Below the pieces are notes generated by a model. The model was not told the origin of the DNA. It was given only the letters and a program-made list of their open reading frames with translations, and ran no database searches. Positions 1 to 9,958 of a stretch of DNA of 64,000 nucleotides are shown one piece after another. The stretch's first letter is position 1, and every line of letters begins with the position of its first letter. The stretch comes from Brevundimonas sp. (lineage in GTDB: Bacteria > Pseudomonadota > Alphaproteobacteria > Caulobacterales > Caulobacteraceae), in contig NZ_JACESA010000007.1 of NCBI RefSeq assembly GCF_013912065.1, positions 1 through 64,000 on the forward strand. The letters run 5' to 3'. A program made the position numbers and the translations under genes.

Positions 1-46
1 CCATGAAGCTTACTGGTACTAATAATCCGATCGGTTTGATCGTTTC
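1..46 (+). rRNA. rrl: 23S ribosomal RNA, 3' end (partial)
   Basis: The window opens with the last bases of a 23S rRNA gene. The motif ACTGGTACTAAT followed by CCGATCGG and CTTGATCG-like sequence is the usual 3' terminus of bacterial 23S rRNA, and a 5S gene follows about 125 bases later, as in standard rRNA operons. The rest of the operon lies upstream of the window. The exact 3' end is an estimate. Confidence 0.8.
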
Positions 47-171
47 TCAGCAAAACTCATTCGATGATTGCTCCTTGACCGAAGCAATCCAAGACAATGT
101 CTTCTTCATTCACGTTCAAGCTGACGCGCAAGCGCGGCTTGAGCTTGAAAATCAATCATTCTGTCCGCCTC

Positions 172-293
172 GTTGACCCGGTGGCTATGTCGGAGGTTCC
201 CCACCCGATCCCATTCCGAACTCGGTCGTTAAGCCCTCCAGAGCCAATGGTACTTCGTCTCAAGGCGCGGGAGAGTAGGTCGCCGCCGGGTCT
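172..293 (+). rRNA. rrf: 5S ribosomal RNA
   Basis: The terminal helix is visible: GACCCGGTGGC at the 5' side can pair with GCCGCCGGGTC at the 3' side. Between them lies the conserved 5S loop CCGATCCCATTCCGAACTCGG. The length of about 120 bases fits 5S rRNA. It sits between the 23S end and an initiator tRNA, the order common in alphaproteobacteria. A short reading frame that overlaps it is not a gene. Confidence 0.93.
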
Positions 294-389
294 ACAAGGC
301 GGACAGAATGAATGATGGGCCTATCGCGCTTCGCGCGACTTGAGGCCAGCCCTTCTCGAACCGTTCTTCCTCACGAAACTACCGTTTGC

Positions 390-466
<77 letters not shown>

Positions 467-473
467 AAACAAC

Positions 474-508
474 AAAAAGCCCCGCCTGGTGACAGACGGG
501 GCTTTTTG
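474..508 (+). terminator. Rho-independent terminator of the rRNA operon
   Basis: AAAAAGCCCCG and CGGGGCTTTTT form an inverted repeat with a short loop and end in a run of T. It lies 8 bases after the tRNA CCA end. On the other strand it could also serve the fecR gene ending at 555. Confidence 0.85.
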
Positions 509-554
509 ACGTCTGGAACCCAGTCAGCCCGAGAAAGACGACGGGCCGCCAAGA

Positions 555-1469
555 CTACGGCGACAGCGTCCAGAGGTCGCCGTCGCGCGCGATCGAGGTC
601 CCATAAAGCGCCTGCAAAGCGCCCGCGAAGGCCGCGGTGTCGCCGGCCATGAAGACCCCGTCCACCGGCGTCCGGGCGAGCCTGGGATCGACGACGACCA
701 AACGGATGCGACTGTAGCGATTCATCTCCAAAACCGCCTCCGCGAGCGCCGCGCCGTCGAAGCTGATCCGCCCCTGACGCCAGTCGGCGATCTGCTCCAG
801 CCGAGCCGGGACGACGGAGCCGGGCAGACCCTGCTTGTCCAGCCGCACGGCCTGGCCCGGCCGCAAGATCAGGCGTGAGGTGGCCTCGCTCGCCGGGCCG
901 ACCGCGACGCCGCCCTCGATCAGATCGACCCGCGTGAAGTCCGAATGACGCCGCACGTTGAAACGGGTGCCCGTGACCCGGATGCGGGCGCCGTCGCTGA
1001 GGACGTCGAACGGCGCGGCGTCGGCGAGGTGAGCGACCGAGAAGAAGGCCTCGCCGCTATCCAGCCTTACCTCCCGGCGACCGCCGTCGAGACGGACTTC
1101 GATCCGGGTGGCGGTGTTCAACGTCACCTGGGAGCCGTCTGACAGGACAAGGGTCTCACGCTCGCCGATGCCGGTTTCATGCACGACCGCGCGACGGGAC
1201 CACAGGAAGGCGCCGCCCACGGCGCCGCTCGCGGCCAGGCCAGCGCCGGTCAGCATGGCGCGACGGGACAGTCGGGGCGAGCCGGCGTCGTTGGCCGCCA
1301 GGTCGAAATCGGCCGCGTCCAGTCCGCCCAGGGCGTCCCAGACCGTTTCCACTTCGCGGGTCTCGGGCCGCGAGGACGGCGCGCCGCCCTGTTCCTCTTG
1401 CGCCAGGTCGGCGACGAAGCGGTCGGCGTCACGCGGGCGGGGGTGAAAAGGGATCACAGTTCGAACCAT
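555..1469 (-). CDS. FecR-family anti-sigma factor / transmembrane signal relay
   Basis: This 304-residue protein passes a signal from an outer-membrane TonB receptor to an ECF sigma factor across the inner membrane. The N-terminal cytoplasmic part is followed by a short hydrophobic segment near residues 85-105 that starts with SRRAML, a twin-arginine-like motif. The FecR domain then follows (TLVLSDGSQVTLNTAT, GTRFNVR near residues 105-210), with a C-terminal receptor-facing region. Its start overlaps the end of the upstream sigma gene by 16 bases, so the two are probably translationally coupled. The divergent STN-bearing receptor at 2183 is the likely partner. The inducer cannot be told from sequence. 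Confidence 0.9.
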   Translation of the reverse strand: MVRTVIPFHPRPRDADRFVADLAQEEQGGAPSSRPETREVETVWDALGGLDAADFDLAANDAGSPRLSRRAMLTGAGLAASGAVGGAFLWSRRAVVHETGIGERETLVLSDGSQVTLNTATRIEVRLDGGRREVRLDSGEAFFSVAHLADAAPFDVLSDGARIRVTGTRFNVRRHSDFTRVDLIEGGVAVGPASEATSRLILRPGQAVRLDKQGLPGSVVPARLEQIADWRQGRISFDGAALAEAVLEMNRYSRIRLVVVDPRLARTPVDGVFMAGDTAAFAGALQALYGTSIARDGDLWTLSP

Positions 1470-2014
1470 CCGCAGTCTTTCAGTCTATGGCGGCACCGGG
1501 CCAGGGCGTCGGCCAACAGCCGCTGGACGGTGCGCAACGGCATTCTTTGCCTTTCGGCGATCTCGGTGAGTTTCAGGCCCTCGACCCGGTGCAGCATCAG
1601 CACCATCCGTTCTTCGCGGCTTAGCGCGGCGATGGCGCGGCGGAGCAGGACGGCGTTCTGGCGCCAGCGCAACTCGTCGAAGGGAGAGGGGTCTTCCCGG
1701 GCCAAGTCTTCGGGCAGTTCGACATGATGACCGCCGGCGCGGCTCTGGCGACGGCGATGCAGGTCGCGCACCACGCTGTCCGCAGTCTTGAAGACATAGA
1801 CGGCGTTGAACTCGGGCGGGGGGATTTTTTGAGAGAGGCGAAGGAGGCGGGCGTAGATGTCCTGAAGCGCGTCCTCCGCGTCGGTCGGATTGAGAAAGCG
1901 ATGCAGATAGCGGCGCAGGCGGACGTCAAAGCGCGCCACGAGGCTCGCCACGGTCTCCCGGATCTTCTCACCTGCCTCCGCGCTCTTCATCGATGGGCCG
2001 ACGCCGTCAAACAT
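1454..2014 (-). CDS. ECF sigma factor, FecI type
   Basis: About 186 residues if translation starts at 2014 (MFDGVG); a second ATG at 1990 gives 178 residues. Sigma region 2 is seen around YLHRFLNPTDAEDALQDIY. Region 4 is LSREERMVLMLHRVEG followed by the helix-turn-helix TEIAERQRMPLRTVQRLL. A longer in-frame extension up to 2656 runs antisense through the receptor gene and is not credible. Together with the fecR gene downstream and the divergent STN receptor, this forms a complete cell-surface signalling set, which presumably drives transcription of that receptor. Confidence 0.9.
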   Translation of the reverse strand: MFDGVGPSMKSAEAGEKIRETVASLVARFDVRLRRYLHRFLNPTDAEDALQDIYARLLRLSQKIPPPEFNAVYVFKTADSVVRDLHRRRQSRAGGHHVELPEDLAREDPSPFDELRWRQNAVLLRRAIAALSREERMVLMLHRVEGLKLTEIAERQRMPLRTVQRLLADALARCRHRLKDCGWFEL

Positions 2015-2182
2015 CAAAACTCGCTTGTCGCCTGTGTGACTATAGACGCACGGGCGTGGAAAGCCCGCCAAGAAAACCGTCAGACGGACCGGAGGCTGAA
2101 GCCCGGGCGGCCATGTCATTTTTCCATTGCAGCCTGCCCCTAAGGATCGAGGCTCTCGGGGAATATTATACGGATCGTCGTT

Positions 2183-5100
2183 ATGGGCGGCGGCGCGCTG
2201 AACGCCTTGCTGGTCGGCCTGAGCGCGAGCGTCGTGATTTCCGTCACCGTCCCTCCTGGAGAGGTCTGGGCGTCCGGGCGTGGGACGGCATTCAATGTTC
2301 CGGCCCAGCCCCTGGACGCGGCGTTGCGCGAGTTGGCGCGGCAGGGGCGGGTGCAGATCCTGTTTCAGGCGGAAAGGGTGCAGGGACGGATGAGCCGTCC
2401 GGTTCAGGGTCGCTACGAGGTCAGGCGGGCTTTCAATCTGGCGCTTTCCGATGCGGGCTTCGAGGTGCGCCGCGTCGACGAGCGCACACTGGTCGTCCTG
2501 GCCGAGCCTGTGTCCCACACCGGCAGGGCAGGTCCCGGGCCGCAGCGGGCGACGACGCCCGAGTTGACGTCGGTGCTGGTCGTCGCGCCCCGGCTGGGCA
2601 TCGACCAGGGCAGCCGGGCGTTCGACGCGGAGATGTCGGAACTGACCGCGGTTCATCGCCTTTCGCGCGCTGACATGGATCGCGAGAGCGCCCAGAACCT
2701 GTCGGAGGCGTTGGGCGGCCTGCCGGGCATGACGGTGATCAACTCAGGTCGTTCGTTCATCGGCGGGGTGGATTCCGCCTCGCGCGGCGAAGGGCTCTAC
2801 GCCGCCTACAGGGGTCTGAACGCCGAATACAACCTGTCCATGATCAATGGCGTGCCCGTGGCGCAGGGCCTGCCCTATTCGCGCGGCGTGCAACTGAACC
2901 TGCTACCGCCGGGCGCCTTCGAGACCGTGGTGGTCCACAAGACCGGCCGCGCGGATCTGGATGGGGACTTCATCGGGGCGGCGCTGGATTTCCAGACGCC
3001 GCGCGCGACCGATGCCGACGGGTCGCCGTGGACGGCGCTCACCCTCGGCGGGCGCATCGAGAGCCGGGCCCGAGACTATGACGATGCGGGATTGGGCGGC
3101 GCCTTTCGAGTGGAGCATTCGCGACGGTTCGGTCCGGGCGACGCGATCAGCGTGCACGCCGCCGTCGATTACGAAGACCGCGGCTTCACCAATTCGGAAC
3201 TGGGCGGGGTGATGGCGGCCCAGAATGACAGGGGATGGGCCTATGCCGTGTCCGACTCGGCGGAGGGCGGGCCGGTGGACCCGACCCGCCCTCAGGACGA
3301 CCTGATATCGACCAGCCTCAATGTGGGGGTGTCGAACGGTCGGAGCCGAATCCAGAACCAGACCCTGTCGCTGGACTGGCGGGTCGACGACCAACTCGAT
3401 CTTTATCTGCAGGCCACCCACGCCAAGGCCGACACGGAACAGAATTCGACCTTCACCCAGGTCGTCAGCGGACCCCAGCGCTGGATCGACGACGGGACCG
3501 GCGCCTATCGGCTTTCGGTGGACAGTCTTTCGACGCGCGTCTGGTATGAGACCAATCCCGACGTCATCACTCTATCGACCCTCAGTCTCGGCGCCCGTAT
3601 GCGGTCGGGAGGTTGGCGGGTGTCGCCCTATCTGCTGGCGACACGGGGAGAAAGCGCACGGCCCGACCATATCGAGGCCTCGACCTGGATCGACCAGAGG
3701 GACGGCTACAATACCTCGACTGCGCCTCGGGCCTTCAGCGGGCTGACGGTGCGGTATGAGAACGGCCTGCCCGTGCCGCTTTGGCCGCAGGTGGTGTTCG
3801 ACGACCTGAACAACGCCGGCGTCACCCTGCTGGCGCGCCGCGCCGGCCAGATGACCGAACAGTTCTCGAGCCAGGACCGCTACGGCGTCGGCACGGACGT
3901 GAGCTTCGCTCCGTCCTCGGGCGACTGGCGCAGGCTGGCGTTTGGTTTCAAGTCCGCACGAAGCGAGCGGAAACTGACCGATCGCAACTGGACCAACCTG
4001 TTCTTCGCCGACCTTTACGGCGCGGCGGGCCTAACCTGGGAAGCCTTGGGCATCGCAAAGGGCGCCTATGCCGAGGTCTTTCCCGGTCTCTACGACTGGT
4101 CCGTTCCCAAGGTCGATCATGACCGGCTGACAGCCTATTTCCGGGACAATCAGACGGACGAGAGCTTCGACACCTGCGGAGAATTGTACGTCAACAACCT
4201 CAACTGCAATGGCCAGTCGGGCAGCGAGGTCGTCAACGCCGTCTATGCCATGGCGACGCGGATGTCGGGGCGGCTGGAACTGCAGCTGGGCGCGCGATAC
4301 GAGCAGACGCGGATCAGGAACACCTATTGGGCGACGCCGGACGACGCCGGCGGCGAACAGCCGGGCGACTGGGGCCACAGCCGCAGCCGGTACGATAAAT
4401 TATTGCCCAGTCTGAATCTCAACTACCGCCAGGACGACGACACCGTCTGGCGGGCGGCGCTGTGGCGGGCCTACAGCCGCCCCGCCTTCATGCAGCTGGG
4501 CGGCGGGGTGCGGATCGAAACCCTGAACGGGATCACGACAGTCACGCGCGGCAATCCGGACCTGAAGGCCGTGGACGCGGTCAATATCGACCTGGCCTAT
4601 CATCGGATGCTGGCCGGCGGATCGGCTCTGAGCCTGTCCGGCTACTACAAGCATTTGGACCACTATCTGTTCGAAAGCGGAGGCAGTCTGGACGTGGGCG
4701 AGGCCGTGACGATCGACGGCGCCCGGGTCGTCACGCCCCAGAACGGCGGCAGGGGCGAGGCCTATGGGCTGGAGGTCGAGTTCCTCCATGCCGTGGCCGA
4801 TCCCCTGATCAAGGGCGGCGAGGTCAGCCTGCAGATCAATGTCAGCCGTCAATGGTCGAACGTCGACCTGGGCCAGGACGAACTGGGGCGCGACATGCCG
4901 ATGCAGAACGCGCCCGACTGGTTGGCCAATGTGGACGCCGCCTATCGTTGGGGGCCGGTCAGCCTGTATCTGAGCTACAATTACACCGGCGCCTATCTGT
5001 CCAGCTACAATGTCCTGCGGGCCGATGGGCCGTGGGACAATCTGTGGGTCCGTCCGACGAGCCGGCTGGACGCGCGGGCGCAGTGGCGGCCGGCTCAGGA

Positions 5101-5239
5101 CACGAGCCTGGATCTGACGGTCACCAATCTAACTGGCGAATACAGCTATTGGTCCCATATCGGGCGCGACAGCCTGGCCTTATCCGACGTCATAGATTCA
5201 GGACGTCGGGTCGTGGTTTCCATGCGTCGCGAGTTCTAG
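2183..5239 (+). CDS. TonB-dependent receptor with N-terminal STN signalling domain
   Basis: An outer-membrane active transporter of 1018 residues. After a signal-peptide-like N-terminus comes an STN domain at about residues 35-105 (FNVPAQPLDAALRELARQG), the part that talks to FecR. A plug domain (LSEALGGLPGMTV, RGLN, ING) and a long beta-barrel end in the aromatic terminus RREF. It is divergent from the sigma/fecR pair, which strongly suggests it both transports and senses its ligand. It is clearly paralogous to the receptor at 5349-8111. For example, both have PYSR-x-VQL-x-LLPP in the plug and EDYSYW/GEYSYW near the end. The substrate is unknown. Confidence 0.92.
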   Translation: MGGGALNALLVGLSASVVISVTVPPGEVWASGRGTAFNVPAQPLDAALRELARQGRVQILFQAERVQGRMSRPVQGRYEVRRAFNLALSDAGFEVRRVDERTLVVLAEPVSHTGRAGPGPQRATTPELTSVLVVAPRLGIDQGSRAFDAEMSELTAVHRLSRADMDRESAQNLSEALGGLPGMTVINSGRSFIGGVDSASRGEGLYAAYRGLNAEYNLSMINGVPVAQGLPYSRGVQLNLLPPGAFETVVVHKTGRADLDGDFIGAALDFQTPRATDADGSPWTALTLGGRIESRARDYDDAGLGGAFRVEHSRRFGPGDAISVHAAVDYEDRGFTNSELGGVMAAQNDRGWAYAVSDSAEGGPVDPTRPQDDLISTSLNVGVSNGRSRIQNQTLSLDWRVDDQLDLYLQATHAKADTEQNSTFTQVVSGPQRWIDDGTGAYRLSVDSLSTRVWYETNPDVITLSTLSLGARMRSGGWRVSPYLLATRGESARPDHIEASTWIDQRDGYNTSTAPRAFSGLTVRYENGLPVPLWPQVVFDDLNNAGVTLLARRAGQMTEQFSSQDRYGVGTDVSFAPSSGDWRRLAFGFKSARSERKLTDRNWTNLFFADLYGAAGLTWEALGIAKGAYAEVFPGLYDWSVPKVDHDRLTAYFRDNQTDESFDTCGELYVNNLNCNGQSGSEVVNAVYAMATRMSGRLELQLGARYEQTRIRNTYWATPDDAGGEQPGDWGHSRSRYDKLLPSLNLNYRQDDDTVWRAALWRAYSRPAFMQLGGGVRIETLNGITTVTRGNPDLKAVDAVNIDLAYHRMLAGGSALSLSGYYKHLDHYLFESGGSLDVGEAVTIDGARVVTPQNGGRGEAYGLEVEFLHAVADPLIKGGEVSLQINVSRQWSNVDLGQDELGRDMPMQNAPDWLANVDAAYRWGPVSLYLSYNYTGAYLSSYNVLRADGPWDNLWVRPTSRLDARAQWRPAQDTSLDLTVTNLTGEYSYWSHIGRDSLALSDVIDSGRRVVVSMRREF

Positions 5240-5348
5240 ACCGACGAGGGCAGGCGACGGCCCCGTCCCCGCCGCCCTCCAGACCGCGATGCGATCTGCC
5301 CCGAACCGTTCGCGCCGACGCGGTCGAAACCGCGCCGGCGCCTATTGG

Positions 5349-8111
5349 TCAGAAGTCGTATTTCAGGGTCAGCAGGGTGGTGCGGCCCGAGTCAACGACG
5401 TCCGAGATGGCCAGGCTGTTCTGGCCGACGTGGGTCCAGTAGCTGTAGTCCTCGAACAGATTCGACACGGACAGGTCCATCATCACGCCGTTGCCGAACT
5501 CATAGCCGGCGTGAAGATCGGTGCGCTTCGTCGGGCGGGCCCAGATGTCCAGGCCGGCGATACGGTTGTAGGCCGTGACGGATTCGCCCGAGTAGTTGTA
5601 GTTCAGGTCCACCGTCAACGGTCCCCAGGCGTAGTTGAGCTTGAGGTTGGCCAGGACGTCCGGCGCGTTCTGCATCCGGTGCTTTTCGCCGCCGCCGATG
5701 TCGACCTCGGTCCACTGGCGGGTGTAGTTGGCGCCGGCCGCGAAGCCGGACAGCAGGCCCGGCAGCATGTCGAAGCGCTGGTACAGCTGAACCTCGAAAC
5801 CACGGACATAGCCGTCTTCGCCATTGGTCGGCGAGACGATGGTCACGCGGTCGAAGGTCTCGCCGTTGTAGGTCGTGCCGCCCGAGTTGGAGCCGCCGTT
5901 CACCGTCGTCGAGCCGTTGTCGTACATGTAGTCCGACAGCTGCTTGTAATAGGCGCCGACCATGGCGTAGCCGCCCTGGCTGTTGCTCCATTCCGCCGAG
6001 GCTTCGAAGTTCCAGGACTTCAGCGTCTCCAGGTCAGGGTTGCCGCGCGTGACGGTGATGGAGCCGTCTCCGCGCGAAGTCGTCTCAGCGCCGCCGAGCT
6101 GGACCAAGGCGGGACGCATATAGGCGCGGGTGATCGAGGCCCGATAGACCGCGTCGCCCGTGGGGCGATAGTTGACGAACAGGCTGGGCAGCCATTCGTT
6201 GTATTCGGTGGAGTTGGACTCGAAGCGCTGAGCGGCCGAGTCGTTGTTCCAGTAGGTGTTCTCGATCTGCGTATGTTCGAAGCGCAGTCCGGGGATGACC
6301 TGAAGGGCGCCGAAGTCATAGTTGGCGGTGGCGTAGGCCGCCGAAACGTCCTCGTCGCCCTTCAGTGTGTTGCAGTTCAGATAGCAGAGGTCGGCCGCTG
6401 CCGCCGTCGCGTCGAAATACTGGTAGAAGTACTCAAGCAGACGATCCTGATCGACCTTCGGAGCCCGGATGTCGTAGAGACCCGGATAGACCGAGTCGAA
6501 ATATTCGGTCGCCAGGCCGAGGTCGGCCCAGGTCACGCTACGGCCCAGCAGGTTGGCGAAGTGGTCGTTGGTCCAGTCGTGGCTGCTGACGCGGCGATGG
6601 CTGGCGACGTATTTCACGCCCGTCTTGAACGAGGTCAGTGCGCCGCCGTCGAACTGGCGTTCGGCGTCGAACCGCAGACCGGCCTTCTGCTGGCCCGAGA
6701 ATTGTTCGGTCAGCTGGCCGGCGCGACGGGCCAGCAGGGCGGTGTTGGCGTTGTTGACCTGATCGGCCTGGGCCGCCGTCAGCAGAGGCATCGGATAGCC
6801 GTCGGCGTCATAGCCGATGAACAGGCCGCTGTAGGGGGTCTGGGCGCCGGAGTTGTAATTGTCCGACTGGTTGTTCCGCATCGAGGCCTCGATGTGGTTT
6901 GGACGGTCGTTCTTGCCTTGCGAATAGAAGACCGACGGCGACAGGGTCCATTCGCCCAGACGCTTGACCGCGCCGAGGCTTACGGTTCCGAGATCGGCGT
7001 CTTCGGGATTGGTCGTGTACCAGACGCGGTTCGAGGAACTGGTCAGGTTCAGATCATAGAAGCCGGTGGCGGTGTTCAGGACGCGCGAGCGGTTCTGAAC
7101 AAACTGGACCAGGGTCGAGTTCTGCTCGGTCTCGGCGAAGGCGTAGGAGCCGCGCAGATACAGTTCCAGCGTGTCGTCGGCATGCCAGTCCAGCGAGAAA
7201 TTGCCGCCGTAACGCTCGGTGTGGCCGGTCGAGACGCCGATGTTCATGCCGGTCAGGGCCAGGTTGTCTTCGGCGTCGAGGCCGTCGGGGTTCACACCCT
7301 GGCCGGAGCTGGTCGAGGAATGGAGATAGGCCCAGCCTCCGTCGTTCTGAGCGTTCATCAGGGCGGCGACCATCGAGTTGGCGTAGGACCGCTTGTCGTA
7401 GAAGCCGCTGACATACAGACCGAACTGTTCGTCGGCGCCGAAGCGACGGGCGAACTCGCCGCTGACGCCGCCGCCCAGGCCGTCTTCATCGTAGTCGCGC
7501 GCGCGGCTCTCGACCCGTCCGGAGACGGACAGCGAGCCGTAGCCGTCGGCGAAATTGAAGGCCGAGGGGGTGCGGAAATCGACGGTGCCGCCGATGGCGT
7601 CGCCGTCCATGTCTGCGGTCGAGTTCTTGTTGACGACGATCGTCTTCAGGCCCGACGGCGGCAGCAGCGACAGCTGGACCTGGCGGGAGTAGGGCATGCC
7701 CTGGGCGACGTTGACGCCGTTGATCAGGGCCAGGGTGAATTCCGAGTTCATGCCGCGCACGCCGACGAACATGCCTTCGCCGCGCGAGGCGCCGTCGACG
7801 CCGCCGAAGAAGGAGTTGCCGGTGTTGGTGACGCTGATGCCCGGCAGCAGGGCCAGGGCTTCCGCGACGTTGTGCACGGCGGTGTGTTCCAGATCGTCGG
7901 CCGACAGGACGCTGATGGCGTTGTCGCTTTCCATCTGGGTCCGCAGCGCGTCGCGGCGGGTGCCGACGACGGTGATCGCCGCCAGATCGTCGGCCTCGGC
8001 CTCGACCTGCGCCGGGGCGGCGACCTGCGCGTTGGCCTGGGCCGCGAACATGAAGGCCGCCAGCGTCATCGACGACGCCAGGAGCCGGGATTTGAACATG
8101 GATCTCTTCAT
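5349..8111 (-). CDS. TonB-dependent receptor without STN domain
   Basis: An outer-membrane receptor of 920 residues. The signal peptide is clear in MFKSRLLASSMTLAAFMFAAQANAQ, read from the ATG at 8099. An AAGAGAT sequence precedes that ATG, so 8099 is a good alternative to the start at 8111. The TonB box region ITVVGTR is followed by the plug (VAEALALLPGISV, VRGMN, INGVNVAQG) and a barrel ending in LKYDF. Unlike its convergent paralogue at 2183 it has no STN domain, so it should transport but not signal through FecR. It is divergent from the second sigma factor gene. The substrate is unknown. Confidence 0.92.
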   Translation of the reverse strand: MKRSMFKSRLLASSMTLAAFMFAAQANAQVAAPAQVEAEADDLAAITVVGTRRDALRTQMESDNAISVLSADDLEHTAVHNVAEALALLPGISVTNTGNSFFGGVDGASRGEGMFVGVRGMNSEFTLALINGVNVAQGMPYSRQVQLSLLPPSGLKTIVVNKNSTADMDGDAIGGTVDFRTPSAFNFADGYGSLSVSGRVESRARDYDEDGLGGGVSGEFARRFGADEQFGLYVSGFYDKRSYANSMVAALMNAQNDGGWAYLHSSTSSGQGVNPDGLDAEDNLALTGMNIGVSTGHTERYGGNFSLDWHADDTLELYLRGSYAFAETEQNSTLVQFVQNRSRVLNTATGFYDLNLTSSSNRVWYTTNPEDADLGTVSLGAVKRLGEWTLSPSVFYSQGKNDRPNHIEASMRNNQSDNYNSGAQTPYSGLFIGYDADGYPMPLLTAAQADQVNNANTALLARRAGQLTEQFSGQQKAGLRFDAERQFDGGALTSFKTGVKYVASHRRVSSHDWTNDHFANLLGRSVTWADLGLATEYFDSVYPGLYDIRAPKVDQDRLLEYFYQYFDATAAAADLCYLNCNTLKGDEDVSAAYATANYDFGALQVIPGLRFEHTQIENTYWNNDSAAQRFESNSTEYNEWLPSLFVNYRPTGDAVYRASITRAYMRPALVQLGGAETTSRGDGSITVTRGNPDLETLKSWNFEASAEWSNSQGGYAMVGAYYKQLSDYMYDNGSTTVNGGSNSGGTTYNGETFDRVTIVSPTNGEDGYVRGFEVQLYQRFDMLPGLLSGFAAGANYTRQWTEVDIGGGEKHRMQNAPDVLANLKLNYAWGPLTVDLNYNYSGESVTAYNRIAGLDIWARPTKRTDLHAGYEFGNGVMMDLSVSNLFEDYSYWTHVGQNSLAISDVVDSGRTTLLTLKYDF

Positions 8112-8319
8112 TGACTTGCAGTCCCTTGAGCCGGGGCAAGGACATGCCCCCCAGCACCAAGGGACGCGGCGGACCCGCCGACGTGCCGGAATTTAACAAA
8201 GGCTTCACACAGGCGTCCCCGCGCTCGCCGTCAGACCCGGAAAGTCCATTTGCGGGCGGTCGCGGTCGTCATGGCGCTGTCGTGGTCGGACTGTAGAGGG
8301 CGGGTGAAACTTGGTGGAC

Positions 8320-8853
8320 ATGCCTCTCACATCCTCGATCGACGACATCGCCGCGTCGCTCACGCAGTTTGTCGGTCGCAGGTTGCGCGACCGGTCGCTG
8401 CGGGAGGACCTGGTTCAGGAGACGATCGCGCGTCTTCTGGCCTATAGTCGTCGGCACGAGGTCAAGGACGCGGGCGCCCTCGGACGCCGAATCGCCCGGA
8501 ATCTGATCACTGACCATTTCCGCCATAACCGACGTCACCCTACGGACGCCCTGTCCGACGACCTGCCTGCGCCTACCGCCGCTGCCGAGGAGATCGTCAT
8601 GCATCGCGAACGCGTCCGGGCTTTCGGGCGGGTGCTGGAAGACATGCCCCCGCTGCGGCGGGAAGTCTTCATGCGCCTGAGGCTGCATGGCGAAACGGCC
8701 GCGGAGATCTCCGCCGCATTGGGTCTGAGCGAGGCGGCCGTCGAGAAACATCTGACGCGCGCCTTGGAGCAGCTTCATCGCGAGGTTGAACGGGCGGAAC
8801 GGCCGCGCCCCATGCCGCATCGGTCGGTCGACGCCCCGGGCGGGCCGCGATGA
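8320..8853 (+). CDS. ECF sigma factor, FecI type
   Basis: About 177 residues. Region 2 ([19 protein letters not shown]) and region 4 (LPPLRREVF-like core and the helix-turn-helix [23 protein letters not shown]) are clear. Three in-frame starts lie close together: TTG 8311, GTG 8314 and ATG 8320. I chose the ATG, although the purine-rich GGGTGAAAC upstream would suit the earlier ones. The stop overlaps the ATG of the following fecR gene in an ATGA, so the two are coupled. It most likely activates the receptor at 9959. Confidence 0.9.
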   Translation: MPLTSSIDDIAASLTQFVGRRLRDRSLREDLVQETIARLLAYSRRHEVKDAGALGRRIARNLITDHFRHNRRHPTDALSDDLPAPTAAAEEIVMHRERVRAFGRVLEDMPPLRREVFMRLRLHGETAAEISAALGLSEAAVEKHLTRALEQLHREVERAERPRPMPHRSVDAPGGPR

Positions 8854-9827
8854 GATTGTCCCTCTCCTGGCCCTTCCGGCGGTCGGCGGCGCGCGAGGCC
8901 GCACGGAGTATCGTCCTGGACCGCGACGCGACCGGGGAAACGGCCCCTGACGCGGCTCTGGTCGAGGCCATGCGCCGCACCTTCGACGATCCCGCCCTGG
9001 TCGAGGCGCTCCGCAGTCAGGCCTCTGCTCCGGTTCGGCGATCGATGCGGCGCGCGCCAAAGACCTGGGCGGCCAATCTGTTGCGACCCGTCGTATGGGC
9101 GCCGGCGGTGATGGCGCTTGCGGTCGGTGGCGTGCTGGTCGCCCCCTATCTGGGCGAGGTCGTGGGTCTGACCTCGGTCGAGGAGGCCGCGTACGACACC
9201 GCCCGTGGCGAGACGCGCACGGTGGTCCTGGCGGACGGTTCGCGGGTCGTCCTGACCGGCGACACCCATCTGAAAGTCAGGATGGCGGGGCGGCGTCGTC
9301 AGGTCGCGCTGGACGGCGGCGAGGCCATGTTCGACGTGGCGCACGATGCGTCGCGGGTCTTCGAGGTCGAGACCAACGAGGGGCAGGTGCGCGTGCTCGG
9401 CACCCGGTTCGTGATGGGTCTGACGAACGGGAGACTGGACCTGGACGTCTATCGCGGAAGGGTCGCTCTTTCGACGGCGGCCGGCGCTCGGCTCGAGGTC
9501 GGCGCCGGGGAACGCGCCTCGGCCCGAGGGGGCGAAGTGATCCCCGGCGCCCCCTTCGCTCCGGCGGAAACGGCGTGGGAAGATGGATGGATCGAGACGG
9601 ACTCCATCAGCCTGGGGGAGCTGGTCGAACGGCTGTCGCGCCGCTCGACGCGGCCGATCCGCATCCGGGAGGAGGGGCTGCGGGACCTGCGGGCCGCCGG
9701 TCGTTTCCGCCTGGACGACGCGGAAGGTCAGCTGCGTAACCTGGCTCTGGTGCACGATTTCGAGGTGCGTGCAGACCCTGATGAGATCGTCGTCTCGGCT
9801 GCTGGTTCTTCATCCGCAAGAAGATGA
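8850..9827 (+). CDS. FecR-family anti-sigma factor
   Basis: A 325-residue inner-membrane regulator. The N-terminal cytoplasmic segment is followed by one membrane helix (about residues 80-100, [21 protein letters not shown]). The FecR domain comes next ([29 protein letters not shown]), then a C-terminal domain resembling a receptor-binding STN-like fold. It starts on the ATGA overlap with the sigma gene. It is followed after 131 bases by an STN-containing receptor, so it completes the second signalling module in the region. Confidence 0.9.
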   Translation: MRLSLSWPFRRSAAREAARSIVLDRDATGETAPDAALVEAMRRTFDDPALVEALRSQASAPVRRSMRRAPKTWAANLLRPVVWAPAVMALAVGGVLVAPYLGEVVGLTSVEEAAYDTARGETRTVVLADGSRVVLTGDTHLKVRMAGRRRQVALDGGEAMFDVAHDASRVFEVETNEGQVRVLGTRFVMGLTNGRLDLDVYRGRVALSTAAGARLEVGAGERASARGGEVIPGAPFAPAETAWEDGWIETDSISLGELVERLSRRSTRPIRIREEGLRDLRAAGRFRLDDAEGQLRNLALVHDFEVRADPDEIVVSAAGSSSARR

Positions 9828-9958
9828 AACTTCGCCCTTTCGCCACTCAACAGTTGCGAAAGATTGGCAAATATTTCTGTCCGGTTATTCCCACGGCTGC
9901 GTCCTACCCCCCTGACCGTCTGCAGGGGGCAGGCGGGTCCAATGGGGATCAAGGCTCA

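Noticed and set aside
97-315. A 72-codon open frame over the 5S region
   Set aside because: It overlaps the 5S rRNA gene, whose terminal helix and loop are intact.
5289-8114. A 941-codon open frame on the plus strand
   Set aside because: It is the antisense shadow of the TonB receptor at 5349-8111, which has a signal peptide, plug and barrel motifs.
8188-8220. GGAATTTAAC...GGCGTC as an ECF-type promoter
   Set aside because: The -10 part is weak and its spacing to neither gene is decisive; many similar strings occur by chance.
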